Source: UBA2387 sp019454665 (GTDB taxonomy: Bacteria; Armatimonadota; Fimbriimonadia; Fimbriimonadales; Fimbriimonadaceae). From it: DNA of 64,000 bases. A program made the translations under genes and the position numbers. Shown here piece by piece: positions 39,959 to 50,272 of this stretch. Position 1 is the stretch's first letter. Every line of letters begins with the position of its first letter. The notes below the pieces were generated by a model. It had not been told where the DNA came from and did no database searches. It was given only the letters and a program-made list of their open reading frames with translations. The stretch spans positions 62,001-126,000 of the forward strand of contig BTVX01000009.1 in assembly GCA_045862995.1 (NCBI GenBank), written 5' to 3'.

Positions 39959-41857
39959 ATGTCCGCGTCGTTGCGCCGCCCGATCCCGCTCGCCCAGGTC
40001 CGCATCCGCGATCCGTTCTGGTCGGAGCGCTTGCGCGTGCTCTCGGAAGTAACCATTCCGACGCAGTACCTCCAGATCGCGGAACACACGCCCCGGCTCC
40101 GCAACTTCCTGCGCGCGGCGGGCGTCGAGGAAGGGCCTCACGAGGGCTACTGCTACAACGACTCCGACGTGTACAAGTGGATCGAAGCGGCGTCGTACGC
40201 CCAGGCGATGCATCCGCACGCGCCCAACGAGCCGCTCATCGAACGGGTGGTCGCCGCGGTCATCGCCGCCCAAGAGCCCAGCGGCTACCTGGACACCTAC
40301 TTTCAACTCAGGGAGCCAGACATGCGTTGGCGCAACCTCTCGGCGATGCACGAGATGTACTGCGCCGGGCACCTGATCGAAGCCGCCGTGGCCCGCTACG
40401 AGACCACGGGGCGCACCGATCTGCTCGATTGCGCGCGCCGTTTCGCCGACCACATCGGCAGCGTGTTCGGCCCGGGCAAGCGGCGCGGCTACTGCGGGCA
40501 CCAGGAGATCGAACTCGCCCTCTGGCGACTCTTCGACGCCACCGAGGTGCAAGCCTACGCCGACCTGGCGTGCTACTTCATCAACGAGCGCGGGCAAGAG
40601 GGGTCGCCGTTCGCGGAGGAAGCCCGCGACCCCGACATCCACCAGTTCGGCACGTGGCTCGGCGGCTGGATCGCCAAGAACGTGGACGCCGAGGGCAACC
40701 ACGTGGGCGGCGAGTACTTCCAAGACCACGCGCCCGTGCGCGAGCAGACCGAAGTCGTGGGCCACGCCGTGCGCGCCATGTACATGATGTGCGCCGCGAC
40801 CGAGCAAGCCGCCCGCACGGATGACGACGCCCTGCTGACCGCATCGCTTCGGCTCTGGGAGAACCTGACCGAGCGGCGCATGTACGTCACCGGCGGCATC
40901 GGGCCTTCGGGCGACAACGAGGGATTCACGTTCGACTACGACCTGCCGAACCTGCACTCCTATGCCGAGACGTGCGCGGCGATCGGCCTGGCCCTGTGGG
41001 GCCGACGGCTGGCCGCCGTCACCGGCGACGCCCAGTTCGCCGACATCGCAGAGCGGGCCATCTTCAACGGCGCGCTCGCCGGCATTTCGCTTTCGGGGGA
41101 CGGCTACTTCTACGCGAACCCGCTGGAGAGCCGGGGCCAGCATGCTCGGGTCCCGTGGTTCCCATGCGCGTGCTGCCCGCCCAACATCGCGCGAATGATC
41201 GGCTCGATCGCCAGCTTCGCCTACCTGCACCGCGACCACGAGTTGACCGTCCAGTTTCCGGTGGGTGGCCACTTCGAGGCCGACGCGTGTGCGTTCGAAG
41301 TCGAATCGTCCTATCCCTACTCGGGAGACTACACCGTGCGGCTCCGAGTGGCCGAGCCTTTCGAGTTCGAGCTTCGCTTGCGCGTGCCCGAATGGTGCGA
41401 CGAGATGACGGTGGACATCGAGGGTGTCGAGATGGAGGGCGAATTCGAGGGTGGCTACGCCGTCTATCGCCGGACGTGGCACGACGGCGACACGGTGAAG
41501 GTCTCGATGGAGATGCAGCCGACGTGGTTGCAGGCCGACCACAGAGTGCTCGAAAACGCTGGGCGAGTGGCTCTGACCCGTGGCCCGTTGGTGTATTGCG
41601 CCGAAGCCACGGATCTGGGCGTGCCGCCGCAGACCCTTTGCGTAGACCCCGAGGCCGAGGTTCGCACCGAAGCGACCGACCTGGGCACGGCTTGCGTGGT
41701 CGAAGGGGTGTACGCCGAAGAGACCGAGGACGGACCCTTGTACCAGCGCTGGGAAGGCCGGGCGCTATCGCCATGCGGTCCGTGTCGGTGGATTCCCTAC
41801 TTCGCGTGGGGCAACCGTGGGAAGACCGCCATGGAGGTCTGGGTGCGCGAGGTGTAA
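39959..41857 (+). CDS. GH127 beta-L-arabinofuranosidase
   Basis: 632 aa. The N-terminal (alpha/alpha)6 barrel has FWSERLRVLSEVTIPTQYLQ, DSDVYKWIEAASYAQ and NLSAMHEMYCAGHLIEAAVA. TGGIGPSGDNEGFTFDYDLP and SYAETCAAIG contain E337 and C339; PCACCPPNIARMI contains C405 and C406. These are the four zinc ligands of GH127, with one cysteine as nucleophile. Beta-sandwich domains follow. It releases beta-L-arabinofuranose from plant glycoproteins or glycans. No signal peptide is seen, so it probably acts on imported oligosaccharides. Confidence 0.93.
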   Translation: MSASLRRPIPLAQVRIRDPFWSERLRVLSEVTIPTQYLQIAEHTPRLRNFLRAAGVEEGPHEGYCYNDSDVYKWIEAASYAQAMHPHAPNEPLIERVVAAVIAAQEPSGYLDTYFQLREPDMRWRNLSAMHEMYCAGHLIEAAVARYETTGRTDLLDCARRFADHIGSVFGPGKRRGYCGHQEIELALWRLFDATEVQAYADLACYFINERGQEGSPFAEEARDPDIHQFGTWLGGWIAKNVDAEGNHVGGEYFQDHAPVREQTEVVGHAVRAMYMMCAATEQAARTDDDALLTASLRLWENLTERRMYVTGGIGPSGDNEGFTFDYDLPNLHSYAETCAAIGLALWGRRLAAVTGDAQFADIAERAIFNGALAGISLSGDGYFYANPLESRGQHARVPWFPCACCPPNIARMIGSIASFAYLHRDHELTVQFPVGGHFEADACAFEVESSYPYSGDYTVRLRVAEPFEFELRLRVPEWCDEMTVDIEGVEMEGEFEGGYAVYRRTWHDGDTVKVSMEMQPTWLQADHRVLENAGRVALTRGPLVYCAEATDLGVPPQTLCVDPEAEVRTEATDLGTACVVEGVYAEETEDGPLYQRWEGRALSPCGPCRWIPYFAWGNRGKTAMEVWVREV

Positions 41858-41891
41858 GGCTCCCAGCCCAAGCCCTTGGACGCGCATCGGG

Positions 41892-41897
41892 TACAAT
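41892..41897 (+). promoter_or_regulatory. -10 hexamer TACAAT before tRNA-Arg
   Basis: TACAAT ends 9 bases before the mature tRNA 5' end, as expected of a promoter -10. It calibrates the -10 consensus of this genome and supports reading similar hexamers elsewhere as -10 elements. Confidence 0.55.
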
Positions 41898-41906
41898 TCT
41901 CATCCT

Positions 41907-41982
41907 GCGCTCGTAGCTCAGTGGATAGAGCACCAGCTTGCGGAGCTGGGGGTCGGAGGTTCGAATCCTCTCGAGCGCGCCA
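41907..41982 (+). tRNA. tRNA-Arg, anticodon GCG, CCA encoded
   Basis: A 76-base cloverleaf. The acceptor GCGCTCG (41907-41913) pairs with CGAGCGC (41972-41978), the anticodon stem is CCAGC/GCTGG with loop TTGCGGA, and the T arm GGAGG/CCTCT holds TTCGAAT. Discriminator G is followed by an encoded CCA. The anticodon at 41940-41942 is GCG, reading CGC and CGU arginine codons. Most bacteria use ACG (inosine) for this box, so GCG is unusual. Confidence 0.93.
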
Positions 41983-42005
41983 CTTTCTTTCGGTCCGGCC
42001 GGACC

Positions 42006-42629
42006 TCAGTACCGGTACAGCGTGATCGAACCCTGATTCTCGTACTGGCCCGGTTCGTGCGCGGCGTGGACGATCGCCTGCCGCTTCACGTGGAGGTACA
42101 GCACGCCTCCCGTCACGCCCGGAGTGTACAGGGGCGAGCCGGGAGTGAACGCCGTGTTCAGGAACGTCGGGACGACCAAGCCGCCCGTCGAGCCGGGCAA
42201 CACGCCCCCGCCGCTGCCATACACCTCGACGGCGATGTTCCAATCCATGGTCTGCAAGCCGGACGACGAGCCGGAAGTCTTGAGCATCGGACCGAAGCCC
42301 TCGAAGTCGAGCGCGATGGTCTCGTTGTGCTGGATGGTGATCTGGTTCACCGACACCGCACTGGAGCCGCTGCCGTAGCCGTCTATCTGCCACCGACCAC
42401 CGAAGGCGCCCTCGAGGTAGAGGAAGGGCGACGACATCGCCTGCGAATTGGTAGATGGCGGATTGGCCTTCGAAATCACCTGATCGCCCACCGCATAGCC
42501 GAACACCGGGGTCGAACCCGCGCGGCGGGTCGGCACACTGCGGTCTTGCGCACCCACGTGGCTGGCCGAGGCCGCCAGAAAAAGGGCCGTCAGAGCGGCG
42601 CATTTGCCCAACCAAGTTCGATCTTTCAT
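42006..42629 (-). CDS. Hypothetical exported protein
   Basis: 207 aa. The ATG at 42629 opens a signal peptide (KCAALTALFLAASASHVGAQ); longer in-frame starts precede it without sense. The mature part is Gly/Ser/Thr-rich and beta-patterned (FLYLEGAFGGRWQIDGYG, TFLNTAFTPGSPLYTPGV), ending GQYENQGSITLYRY without a sorting signal. No family recognised; similar in style to the PEP-CTERM protein at 10409 but lacking the tail. It is convergent with the tRNA-Arg region. Confidence 0.65.
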   Translation of the reverse strand: MKDRTWLGKCAALTALFLAASASHVGAQDRSVPTRRAGSTPVFGYAVGDQVISKANPPSTNSQAMSSPFLYLEGAFGGRWQIDGYGSGSSAVSVNQITIQHNETIALDFEGFGPMLKTSGSSSGLQTMDWNIAVEVYGSGGGVLPGSTGGLVVPTFLNTAFTPGSPLYTPGVTGGVLYLHVKRQAIVHAAHEPGQYENQGSITLYRY

Positions 42630-42746
42630 CGCGTCACGCAAGGGCGAACACCCCCAAAACAGTCGTCGCCAAGGTATTTGTACCATGGATTGCCTCCAAA
42701 GTTCTGGAAGTCCCCCGAAATGAGGACCTTCCGCCACCCTGCGGTC

Positions 42747-43742
42747 CTACGCTGCGGCCCGTGAAGAGCCCCGCTGGATGAGCACCGCCAGCAGGATGAT
42801 CGCACCTTTCACCGCGCCCTGCCAGTAGTTCGAAACACCTTCCGACACCATGAGGTTCTGGATGACGCCCAGCAACAACACGCCGACCACGGTGCCCCAG
42901 ACGCGGCCCCTGCCGCCCGACAAAGGCGTCCCACCGATCACGACGGCGGCGATGGCGTCCAGCTCATAGTACAGACCCGAAGTGCTCGACGCCACCGAGT
43001 TGAACCGCGCCGAGAGCAACGCGCCCGCGACGCCCGAGAGCAGACCCAGGATGGAATACGTCCAGAAGCGCACCCACGCCGTCGAGATGCCCGAGTAGCG
43101 CGCCGCCCGCTCGTTCGCGCCGACAGCCACCACATAGCGACCGAATCGAGTGCGTTCCAGCAGGAAGCCTGCGGCGACTGCGACGAGCACCCACAACAGG
43201 ATGGACCAGTTGAGCATGAGGGTCTGGCCACCGCGATCCTGGAACGGCAACGGGATGCCACCGGCACCAATCGCCGGGAACGCGTTGAAGTCCATGCTGC
43301 GGATTTCGCCGCCTTCGGCGACCACCAAGGTGAACGACCGGAACGCCACGAGCCCAGCGAGTGTGGCGATGAACGGCGCCAGGCGCCCGAAGCTCACCAG
43401 GTAGCCGTTGAGCAAGCCGAGCCCCAAGCCCACGCCTAGGCCCGCGGCCAACGCAAGGGGAATCGCCATCGCGCCCTTGTCCTGCACGTGGTTCAGGCAC
43501 AGCACCGTACATGCGCCCGCGAACGCCACGATGCTGCCCACCGAAAGGTCAATGCCGCCCGCGATGATCACCAGCGTCATGCCGACGGCCACGATGCCTA
43601 TGAACGACGACTGGTTGACGATGTTGCGGATGTTCTCCGGCTGGAGAAACACATCGGGTCGGCGGATCGCGCTGAACAGCGACAGGATCACCAGAGCGAC
43701 GACCACGCCGTAATCTTCGAGAATCTTGGTCCAACGGTTCAT
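42747..43742 (-). CDS. Ribose/xylose-type ABC transporter permease (RbsC family)
   Basis: 331 aa with about 9 hydrophobic helices. VGMTLVIIAGGIDLSVGSIVAFAGA is the hallmark of RbsC-type permeases, followed by GRLAPFIATLAGLVAFRSF, NERAARYSGI and AVVIGGTPLSGGRGRVWGTV. It forms the membrane channel for a sugar taken up with the ATPase encoded just upstream. ATG at 43742 overlaps the ATPase stop by one base (TGATG). The substrate is not given by sequence. Confidence 0.92.
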   Translation of the reverse strand: MNRWTKILEDYGVVVALVILSLFSAIRRPDVFLQPENIRNIVNQSSFIGIVAVGMTLVIIAGGIDLSVGSIVAFAGACTVLCLNHVQDKGAMAIPLALAAGLGVGLGLGLLNGYLVSFGRLAPFIATLAGLVAFRSFTLVVAEGGEIRSMDFNAFPAIGAGGIPLPFQDRGGQTLMLNWSILLWVLVAVAAGFLLERTRFGRYVVAVGANERAARYSGISTAWVRFWTYSILGLLSGVAGALLSARFNSVASSTSGLYYELDAIAAVVIGGTPLSGGRGRVWGTVVGVLLLGVIQNLMVSEGVSNYWQGAVKGAIILLAVLIQRGSSRAAA

Positions 43743-45220
43743 CAGGCTGCTTCCACCCCTGCCGCCAGGAGCATGATGTTGTGTTCGGTCACGTCGTCTC
43801 CCACGAGTTCGCCCACGATCTTGCCTTCTCGCATGACCAGCACCCGGTGGCACAGGCCGACGATCTCGGGCATCTCGCTGCTCACCAGCACGCAGGCCAG
43901 CCCCTCGGCGGCCAGTTCGTGGATGAGCTGGTAGATCTCGCGTTTCGCGCCGACGTCCACGCCGCGCGTGGGCTCGTCGAGCAACAGTATCTTGGGTCGG
44001 GCGTCGAGCCACTTGGCGAGCGCCACCTTCTGCTGGTTGCCGCCGCTCAAGCTGCTCACCGCGTCTTCGCACGCGCCGATCCTGGTGCCGAGCCGCTCGA
44101 TCCACTTGGTCGCGGCCCTCTTCTCTTCGGCGCGGTTGGGCACCCAGCGGCCATAGGCGCGGAGGTTGGCCAGCGTCGAGTTGGACGTGCAGCTCATGGT
44201 GAGGTGCAGTCCCGCGTCTTTGCGGTCTTCGGTCAGGTAGGCGAGACCTGCGTTCATCATGGTGGCCGGGTCGCGCTTGATCAGCTTGTTGCCCGCCACG
44301 GTCACCGTGCCCGAGCACGGGCGCAATCCGACCACGGCCTCGCACAACTCGGTGCGTCCGCTGCCCACCAAGCCCGCCAAGCCCACGATTTCGCCGGGCC
44401 GAACGGAGAACGCCGCGCCCTTCACCCAACGTGGCACCGAGAGGTCCTCGACGATCAGCGCGGGCTCGGCCTGCGGGATCTCGGCCTTCGGCGGGAACAC
44501 CTCGCCCAGGTCGCGGCCCACCATCAGCTTGGCCAAATCCGCGGGTGTCGCGCCTTCGGGGCTCAGCGTGGCCACGTGCTTGCCGTCGCGCAGGACCGAG
44601 ATCGTGTCGCTTAGGCGAAGCACCTCGTCAAGCAGGTGCGAGATATAGATCAAACCGACGCCCTCGGCGCGCAACCGCTCCAGCAGGGCGAACAACGCCT
44701 CGGTCTCGCGTTCGCTGAGCACTGCGGTGGGCTCGTCGAGGATCAGGTAGCGCGCCTGTTGCGAGACGGCCTTGGCGATCTCGATGAGCTGTTTGCCTGC
44801 GACGCTCAGCCCACCGGTCTTGGCTTCGGGGCCGAACGGAGCGCGCACGGCGTCGAGCCATTGCTTCGCCTCTTGCGCCATCTTGCGGCGATCCACGGCG
44901 ATGCCCTTGGTCGGTTCGCGGCCGAGGAAGATGTTCTCGGCGGCGGTCAGTTCGTCCACCAGGTTCAGCTCTTGGTGGATCATGGCGATGCCGTGGGCCG
45001 AAGCCTCGCGGACGTTGCGGAACGCGACGGGCTTGCCGTCGAGCAACACCTCGCCCGCCGAGGGATGCTCGATCCCGGCGAGGATCTTCATGAGTGTGCT
45101 CTTCCCCGCCCCGTTCTCGCCGATCACGGCATGGCACTTGCCCGGCTCGAACGCCAGCGAAACGCCGTCCAACGCCTGAACGGCGGGATAGCGTTTCGCG
45201 ATGGCCCGAACTTCCAACAT
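43742..45220 (-). CDS. Sugar ABC transporter ATP-binding protein, two cassettes (RbsA family)
   Basis: 492 aa, the RbsA/XylG length. First cassette: Walker A GENGAGKSTLMKIL, GLSVAGKQLIEIAKAV as signature region, and LILDEPTAVLS. Second cassette: GEIVGLAGLVGSGRTELCEA with degenerate Walker A, SSLSGGNQQKVALAKWL signature and LLLDEPTRGVDVGAKREIY. It powers the RbsC-type permease below it. No periplasmic sugar-binding gene is present on either side, where the operon usually has one. Confidence 0.95.
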   Translation of the reverse strand: MLEVRAIAKRYPAVQALDGVSLAFEPGKCHAVIGENGAGKSTLMKILAGIEHPSAGEVLLDGKPVAFRNVREASAHGIAMIHQELNLVDELTAAENIFLGREPTKGIAVDRRKMAQEAKQWLDAVRAPFGPEAKTGGLSVAGKQLIEIAKAVSQQARYLILDEPTAVLSERETEALFALLERLRAEGVGLIYISHLLDEVLRLSDTISVLRDGKHVATLSPEGATPADLAKLMVGRDLGEVFPPKAEIPQAEPALIVEDLSVPRWVKGAAFSVRPGEIVGLAGLVGSGRTELCEAVVGLRPCSGTVTVAGNKLIKRDPATMMNAGLAYLTEDRKDAGLHLTMSCTSNSTLANLRAYGRWVPNRAEEKRAATKWIERLGTRIGACEDAVSSLSGGNQQKVALAKWLDARPKILLLDEPTRGVDVGAKREIYQLIHELAAEGLACVLVSSEMPEIVGLCHRVLVMREGKIVGELVGDDVTEHNIMLLAAGVEAA

Positions 45221-45270
45221 CGCGCACGATTGTACGCGCTTGTCGCACTCCCCTGCCGAAGCGACCCTGC

Positions 45271-45276
45271 TATAAC
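45271..45276 (+). promoter_or_regulatory. -10-like hexamer TATAAC before the RecB-type nuclease
   Basis: TATAAC ends 6 bases before the GTG at 45283, one of the best matches to the TANNNT-start pattern. The ABC operon diverges from the same 62-base gap. Confidence 0.5.
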
Positions 45277-45282
45277 TGAACC

Positions 45283-46059
45283 GTGGCCCGCAAGCCGACC
45301 CTCAGCCCCTCGCGCATCAGCACGTACCTCGCCTGCCCCGTGAAGTACCGCTGGACGTACGTGGATTCGCGGGGGCATTGGTACGCGCGCGCCAAGTCCT
45401 ACTACAGCTTCGGTCTGACGCTTCACCGGGTTCTGGAGGCGTTCCACTCCAGCGGCGACCGGGGCGTGCCCACGGCCCACGAGGCTATCGCCGCGATGGA
45501 GGAGAACTGGATGGACGCGGGCTACTCCAGCCCCGACGAGATGGCCGACGCCATCGGCGAAGGCAAGCAGATCCTGGAACGATACGCCGAGCAGCACAAG
45601 CTGCCCACCGCCGCCAAGACCCTGTGCGTCGAGAAAACGTTCAAGCTGGACTTCGACGACTTCCGCCTGCTGGGGCGTGTGGACCGCATCGCCGAGCACC
45701 CCGATGGGAGTTTGGAAATCGTGGACTACAAGTCGGGGCGGCAGACCGTGACCGAAGAAGACGTGGCCAGCGACCTCGCCATGGGCTGCTACCAGTTGCT
45801 CGTTCGGCACAAGCACCCCGACCGCCGCGTCTTTGCCACGATCCACGCCCTGCGGACCGGGGACGAGGCCTCCGCCGAACTCGACGACGCTTCGCTGGCC
45901 GAGCTGCGCGCCGACCTGCAGTTCATCGGCACGGAGATCCTGAACCGGGACTACCCCAACGTCGCGCCGATCCCGAAGCGGCTGTGTTCGGGCTGCGACT
46001 TCCTTCCGCTCTGCCGCAAGCATCCCGATTTCGACGCCGGTCTGTTGGAGGACGCGTGA
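45283..46059 (+). CDS. PD-(D/E)XK nuclease of the RecB/AddB/Cas4 type, likely Fe-S
   Basis: 258 aa. GLTLHRVLEAFH (H48) is the RecB-family His motif, FRLLGRVDRI supplies D134, and SLEIVDYKSGR has the E-x-V-D-Y-K core with D148 and K150. C18 plus C235, C238 and C244 (CSGCDFLPLC) form the spacing of an AddB/Cas4-type 4Fe-4S cluster. Such nucleases process DNA ends in repair or recombination; a free-standing copy without helicase is of unknown partner. Its stop overlaps the GTG of a tiny zinc-ribbon gene. Confidence 0.88.
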   Translation: MARKPTLSPSRISTYLACPVKYRWTYVDSRGHWYARAKSYYSFGLTLHRVLEAFHSSGDRGVPTAHEAIAAMEENWMDAGYSSPDEMADAIGEGKQILERYAEQHKLPTAAKTLCVEKTFKLDFDDFRLLGRVDRIAEHPDGSLEIVDYKSGRQTVTEEDVASDLAMGCYQLLVRHKHPDRRVFATIHALRTGDEASAELDDASLAELRADLQFIGTEILNRDYPNVAPIPKRLCSGCDFLPLCRKHPDFDAGLLEDA

Positions 46060-46250
46060 GGCCCGACGCGCCAGACCTGCGTCCGTTCGACTTGGGTCGC
46101 TGGGAGCGGGCGCTGACCTTCCCGCGCCAGCGGCTGCACATCTGCCCGGCATGCCACACGACGGAGGAAGAGGTGCTGGAAACCGAGTTCGCTGGCTGCC
46201 CGCTGTGCTACGTGGTGTTCGCCGAAGCGATCGCGCGGATCGTGGAGTGA
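46056..46250 (+). CDS. Tiny zinc-ribbon protein coupled to the nuclease
   Basis: 64 aa. The GTG at 46056 overlaps the nuclease stop (GTGA). HICPACHTTEEEVLETEF-AGCPLCYVV has two C-x-x-C pairs 17-18 residues apart, a zinc-ribbon knuckle. The N-terminus (APDLRPFDLGRWERALTFP) has no recognised pattern. No family is known to me. Coupled translation with the nuclease suggests a shared job or complex. Confidence 0.6.
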   Translation: MRPDAPDLRPFDLGRWERALTFPRQRLHICPACHTTEEEVLETEFAGCPLCYVVFAEAIARIVE

Positions 46251-46323
46251 AGGGTGACTTGGCCATGATGGGCCAAGCCACCCGAACCCCTCGCGGGCCG
46301 GGATGGCAGCCGGATAGGCGACC

Positions 46324-47718
46324 CTAGAAACCCCGTTTCCCTGGCGCCAGCGCTTTGGTCGGCGAAGTCGCCCTCAGGTCGCGCAACGCGTGGCGAAGGT
46401 AGAGGTCGGAGACGGGGCGCCGCTCGAAATCCCGTCCCAGCAGCACCTGCAACCGCCGAGTCGCCTCGAACCGAGACACACCCGTATCGGCCTCGTACCG
46501 TCGCCAGAAGTCGCTCCACCAACCCGCGGGCTGGACCTTGTTGCCCCAGTACTCGGTGGGCCGACCCGTTTCGCCCTGGGTCACCAGGCTGCCGACGAAC
46601 TCGGCATCCTCGTACACCCGCTCGATGTCGCGCCGAATGGCTTCGATGTCGCTGGAGCTCACCATGCCGTTCGAGGTCGCCTTGTAGTACTGGACCGTCA
46701 CGCGCACCGGAAACCGCGGGTCGCGCTCGATGGCCAGGCCGTTGACCTCCGTGAACGGTCCTTCCAACTTGCCATGCCCGATCACAGCGTTTTCAACATC
46801 CGAACCACGCATCGTGGCCTTGGCTTCGTTCGCGCCGCCTCCCATCGCGCCGGGCGCAGCCAGCGAGCGCGAGACGTTCCGGTGCTTGAGCGGCACTTGG
46901 ATGAGCAGCACCATGTTCAGCGCCGAATCGCGCACGTTGGGGTCGGACTTGCCCGAAGCCCGGAAGTCGCTCAGCCGTTCGCCGGTCAGGCTGGCCCGCT
47001 TCCCGTCCACGTTGTGGAACAGCGTTTGGCCCCAATTCCAGGGCTCGCCGGGGAGTCTTCGGTTATCCACGACGGTCATCGAAGTACCCTCCCGGGTGGC
47101 GAGGATCGCCAGCACGGCCGGGTTGTCCTGCGTGGATTGGTAGTTGAAGAGCACGGGGTTGAACGTGGCCTTGCCCTGCTGCGGCACGGGGAGGAAACAC
47201 GCTTGCGCGCTCACCAGCACCTGCTCGTCTCGGTCGGCCCACAACGTGGGGTTGCGGACGTTCCACGACCGGGGGAAGCTCATGAACTGCGCCGGATACC
47301 TCAGGTAGTCCTCCAGCGAGACACGCTGGAGCGGGCGCCCCTTCTCGTTGCCCACGAGCAGCGTGAAGTCGCTCGCGCGAAGGTCTGCGGTCTTGTCGGA
47401 GAAGTTCGGGAAACGGACGACAGGCATCAGGCGCGACCGCATCTCGCCCCGCCCCGCAGGCGTCGAAGCCTGAATCGTCATGTCGCTGATGTTGGGCCCG
47501 ACCGAAGAGCCCTTGTACCGCCCCGTGTCTTCCCACGTGAGGTTGAGCAGGTTCAGCCCTTGGCGCTGGACCAGGCGGATGGCGTTCCGGTCGGAAACCA
47601 TGTTGGCCGTGCGTTCGATGGCCTCGAGGTACGAGCGGCCCTGGGCCGATTGCTGGGCGACGGCCCCGGCGAGGGGGACGACCGCAAGCATGCTGAGAGC
47701 GAGGTTTCTGGATTTCAT
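46324..47718 (-). CDS. Secreted protein of unknown function
   Basis: 464 aa from the ATG at 47718, which starts a signal peptide (RNLALSMLAVVPLAGAVAQQ) and has GAGG about 8 bases upstream. The mature part begins with helical RSYLEAIERTANMVSDRNAI, then beta-rich segments (LNLLNLTWEDTGRYKGSS, PVVRFPNFSDKTADLR, VLVSAQACFLPVPQQGKA), a Gly-rich GAMGGGANEAK and a Trp-rich tail (QPAGWWSDFWRRYEADTGVS). I recognise no domain. It is divergent from the GH95 gene across a large palindrome. Confidence 0.7.
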   Translation of the reverse strand: MKSRNLALSMLAVVPLAGAVAQQSAQGRSYLEAIERTANMVSDRNAIRLVQRQGLNLLNLTWEDTGRYKGSSVGPNISDMTIQASTPAGRGEMRSRLMPVVRFPNFSDKTADLRASDFTLLVGNEKGRPLQRVSLEDYLRYPAQFMSFPRSWNVRNPTLWADRDEQVLVSAQACFLPVPQQGKATFNPVLFNYQSTQDNPAVLAILATREGTSMTVVDNRRLPGEPWNWGQTLFHNVDGKRASLTGERLSDFRASGKSDPNVRDSALNMVLLIQVPLKHRNVSRSLAAPGAMGGGANEAKATMRGSDVENAVIGHGKLEGPFTEVNGLAIERDPRFPVRVTVQYYKATSNGMVSSSDIEAIRRDIERVYEDAEFVGSLVTQGETGRPTEYWGNKVQPAGWWSDFWRRYEADTGVSRFEATRRLQVLLGRDFERRPVSDLYLRHALRDLRATSPTKALAPGKRGF

Positions 47719-47762
47719 GGCAGCCTCTTCGATTTGATGACGGGACGCCCGATCTCCCCAAG

Positions 47763-47807
47763 CGTTACGCGGGCGCCGGGACCTTTGGGGCTCCGGCGCG
47801 GGTAACG
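47763..47807. promoter_or_regulatory. Long palindrome between divergent genes
   Basis: CGTTAC at 47763-47768 and GCGCCGG at 47773-47779 mirror CCGGCGC at 47793-47799 and GTAACG at 47802-47807. The right arm overlaps the TAACGT -10-like hexamer of the GH95 gene. It could be an operator or a cruciform/hairpin in transcripts from either side. Confidence 0.5.
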
Positions 47808-47808
47808 T
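47803..47808 (+). promoter_or_regulatory. -10-like hexamer TAACGT before GH95
   Basis: TAACGT ends 7 bases before the ATG at 47816 and is part of the palindrome, so a protein bound there would block it. Confidence 0.4.
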
Positions 47809-47815
47809 TCGCTCG

Positions 47816-50268
<2,453 letters not shown>

Positions 50269-50272
<4 letters not shown>

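Noticed and set aside
45283..46250. Cas4 and a CRISPR locus
   Set aside because: The nuclease is Cas4-like in its cluster, but no repeats with regular spacing and no other cas gene occur in the window.
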